The position numbers and the translations under genes were made by a program. Source: Lysobacteraceae bacterium (GTDB lineage Bacteria; Pseudomonadota; Gammaproteobacteria; Xanthomonadales; Xanthomonadaceae). Taken from it: a stretch of 34,537 nt of DNA. Location of the stretch: assembly GCA_028868545.1 (NCBI GenBank), contig JAGWUF010000024.1:1-34537 (forward strand), read 5' to 3'. The notes under the pieces were generated by a model. It did not search any database and had not been told where the DNA came from. It saw nothing but the letters and a program-made list of their open reading frames with translations. This document shows positions 33,107 to 34,537 of the stretch, piece by piece (position 1 is the stretch's first letter; each line of letters starts with the position of its first letter).

Positions 33107-33975
33107 AGCCCGCGATTCCTGATACTGACCGTGGCGGCCATGGTGCGGTTGATGTTGCGGTTTTCGCTGGATTTGCTTTGCGAGACCGCACGCATGGGAG
33201 CTGTCAGCCGCACGGCGTTGACGTATTGGTAATCCGAGGGCGAGGCTTCATAGGTGGTGGGCGTGCCGCCTGCAATGCGATGAAAGGCCAGCGTCAGGCT
33301 TTGCACGCCGTCGGCCACTTCCTGCCCTGCCGCACCCGCACGGGAAACGAACAACGAATTGGCGCTATCACGGCCATTGCTGCCCACATACCAACGGTTA
33401 CTGCGGAAACGGGCAATGGACATGCTGCCGGCCGCGGCATTGGCGGTATTGGCGGGGTCGAATGGCAGGGCTGCGGCAAAGGTGACCGTCTTGCCGGATA
33501 TCGCGGCGACCTTGGCAAACCCGGTCATCGCGGCATTGCAGACCATCACGATATCGTTGACCTTGAAAATGTCGGTCGCACTGGGGCTGGATTCCACCAG
33601 GGTGACCGAACTGGCGCTTCCCGAGGCCACACGATACGAGAGATCGTCGGCCGAGGTCGTGGTCATGCCGCTGGCGCTGTAGGCCAAGGGGGCACGAAAG
33701 GCCGTGCTGTAGCTGTCGGAACCCAGCACCATGGCCTCGGACGAGCAGGCCGAGCTGCCGACCGAGCGAATATCCTTGGTCATCATTTCATAGGCGATAC
33801 GGGCATTTTCCTGCACCCGGTTCTGGCCTTCGTTGGCGCTGAATGTTTTCTGGTTGGACTGGAACACGGCCAGCGCTGCCCCCAGCACCAGCAAGCCCAG
33901 CACCATGGCGATCATCAGCTCCACCAAGGTGAAGCCTTGTTGTTTGGCGTGCATGCGCAAGGAGTTCCATTTCAT
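33103..33975 (-). CDS. pilW: Type IV pilus minor pilin PilW
   Basis: The 290-aa prepilin has the processing site QQG/FTLVELMIAMVLGLLVLGAAL (G14, Glu +5) and the PilW block VFQSNQKTFSANEGQNRVQENARIAYEMMTKDIRSVG. A long, Ser/Ala/Thr-rich globular domain with paired cysteines follows. PilW sits in the tip complex that primes pilus assembly and carries PilY1. Both gene ends overlap their neighbours by ATGA. Confidence 0.94.
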   Translation of the reverse strand: MKWNSLRMHAKQQGFTLVELMIAMVLGLLVLGAALAVFQSNQKTFSANEGQNRVQENARIAYEMMTKDIRSVGSSACSSEAMVLGSDSYSTAFRAPLAYSASGMTTTSADDLSYRVASGSASSVTLVESSPSATDIFKVNDIVMVCNAAMTGFAKVAAISGKTVTFAAALPFDPANTANAAAGSMSIARFRSNRWYVGSNGRDSANSLFVSRAGAAGQEVADGVQSLTLAFHRIAGGTPTTYEASPSDYQYVNAVRLTAPMRAVSQSKSSENRNINRTMAATVSIRNRGL

Positions 33976-34460
33976 ATGCTGGCATCCGTCACGATCTGGC
34001 GTTTGTCATCCGTCGAATTTCCGGCGCGGGTGTCATCCCACTGCACGGTCACGCGGTAATTGTTGCCGCCCAGCGAAACAATTTTCCCGCAGGTGGTCGT
34101 CGCGGAGCCAATGGTGTTTTTCAGGCTGGTGACCCAAAAATTGAGATCGTTGGAGGCCAGCGTGGTGCCTGCTGCCGGTGTTGATGTGCAAGACGTGGTC
34201 CCGTCATAGACATAGGCGGCCGCATTCGCGCGATTGGCGCGCATGGCTTCGATGATGGAATTGCTGGCCATCACGGCCTGACTGGTTTCCAGCGAGCCCT
34301 GGCCGCCCCGCAACGCGATCGACTGCATGGCTGCGATGCCCAGCAAGCCAATTCCCAACACCATGACCGAGACCAGGACTTCGATCATGCTCATGCCGCG
34401 CACAGGCGCAGCGCCGATGCGCTGCCGCAACTGCCGACGCTGGGGGATTGCAATACTCAT
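33972..34460 (-). CDS. pilV: Type IV pilus modification/minor pilin PilV
   Basis: The 162-aa prepilin has the processing site VRG/MSMIEVLVSVMVLGIGLLGIAAMQ (G22, Glu +5), typical of PilV, then SLETSQAVMASNSIIEAMRANRANA. The globular domain has two cysteines. The ATG at 34460 has a GGAG site; an in-frame TTG at 34466 is the alternative start. It overlaps pilW and the upstream partial pilin gene by ATGA. Confidence 0.93.
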   Translation of the reverse strand: MSIAIPQRRQLRQRIGAAPVRGMSMIEVLVSVMVLGIGLLGIAAMQSIALRGGQGSLETSQAVMASNSIIEAMRANRANAAAYVYDGTTSCTSTPAAGTTLASNDLNFWVTSLKNTIGSATTTCGKIVSLGGNNYRVTVQWDDTRAGNSTDDKRQIVTDASI

Positions 34461-34537
34461 GGGCAAGCTCCGCCGCCATCGTTGTTTTTGGAAATCACCA
34501 CGCCACTGATCATCACCGTCAGCACGCGTTGGTTGAT
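34457..34537 (-). CDS. C-terminal end of a FimU/FimT (GspH-type) pseudopilin, partial
   Basis: The last 26 codons of a leftward gene read into the window and end in TGA at 34457-34459, overlapping the pilV ATG. The residues (RVLTVMISGVVISKNNDGG then ACP) are a beta-strand end with a terminal Cys, as expected for the C-terminus of FimU/FimT pseudopilins, which precede pilV in this operon. The identification is by position; the start lies outside the window. Confidence 0.7.
   Translation of the reverse strand: MNQRVLTVMISGVVISKNNDGGGACP

Noticed and set aside
1-34537. CRISPR arrays, rRNA or tRNA genes, prophage or insertion sequence transposases
   Set aside because: I looked for regular repeat-spacer patterns, rRNA segments, tRNA cloverleaf ends and transposase motifs and saw none; short or divergent tRNAs could be missed by eye.

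Overview
The window looks like a chromosomal segment of a GC-rich gammaproteobacterium, most likely from the Xanthomonadaceae (Lysobacteraceae). The reasons are the high GC content, the minor-pilin gene order, the FNR-type regulator beside a ccoNOQP-ccoGHIS locus, and intergenic hairpin repeats of a kind I associate with this family. The genus cannot be read from the sequence alone; a denitrifying Thermomonas- or Lysobacter-like organism would fit.

Layout. (1) 1-4900, leftward: a secreted S9 (prolyl oligopeptidase family) peptidase lying between two near-identical palindromic repeats, then nadB and nadA for quinolinate/NAD synthesis. (2) 4948-8512, leftward: a tight four-gene unit read in the order outer-membrane porin (alginate-export family), DUF2249 protein, polytopic NnrS/haem-copper-oxidase-like membrane protein, and a chorismate mutase-UbiT (SCP2) fusion. 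(3) 8742-11636, rightward: nirK (copper nitrite reductase lipoprotein fused to cytochrome c), nirV (formylglycine-generating-enzyme fold) and a SCO copper chaperone. Units 2 and 3 diverge from one 229-bp region holding three FNR/DNR boxes. (4) 11650-13708, leftward: a MgtC/DUF4010 membrane protein and an FNR-type regulator with all four iron-sulphur cysteines. (5) 13888-22803, rightward: a full cbb3 oxidase locus (ccoN, O, Q, P, an unnamed 97-aa membrane protein, ccoG, H, I, S and a TauE/SafE-like protein) behind one FNR box. (6) 22835-24291: a two-component pair with its own predicted sigma70 promoter and a 14-codon leader ORF. (7) 24474-28141, leftward: an Ala-rich exported protein, a CinA/PncC amidohydrolase and a TonB-dependent receptor. 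(8) 28307-34537, leftward: the minor pilin operon fimU/T (partial)-pilV-pilW-pilX-pilY1-pilE, closed by a terminator.

How it works together: the core is a low-oxygen respiration island. FNR should sense oxygen loss and act at TTGAC/T-n4-A/GTCAA boxes before ccoN and between the porin and nirK. cbb3 covers microaerobic respiration and NirK covers nitrite reduction. NirV and SCO probably serve NirK maturation or copper supply, and CcoG/H/I/S build the oxidase. UbiT belongs to the oxygen-independent ubiquinone pathway, so the same promoter region may also couple quinone supply to nitrite respiration. No nar, nor or nos genes are present in the window.

The most unusual items are the chorismate mutase-UbiT fusion with an almost intact active site, the triple FNR-box divergent promoter, the leader ORF with an APPD stall-like motif before the histidine kinase, and a PPC-like domain inserted in the N-terminal region of PilY1.
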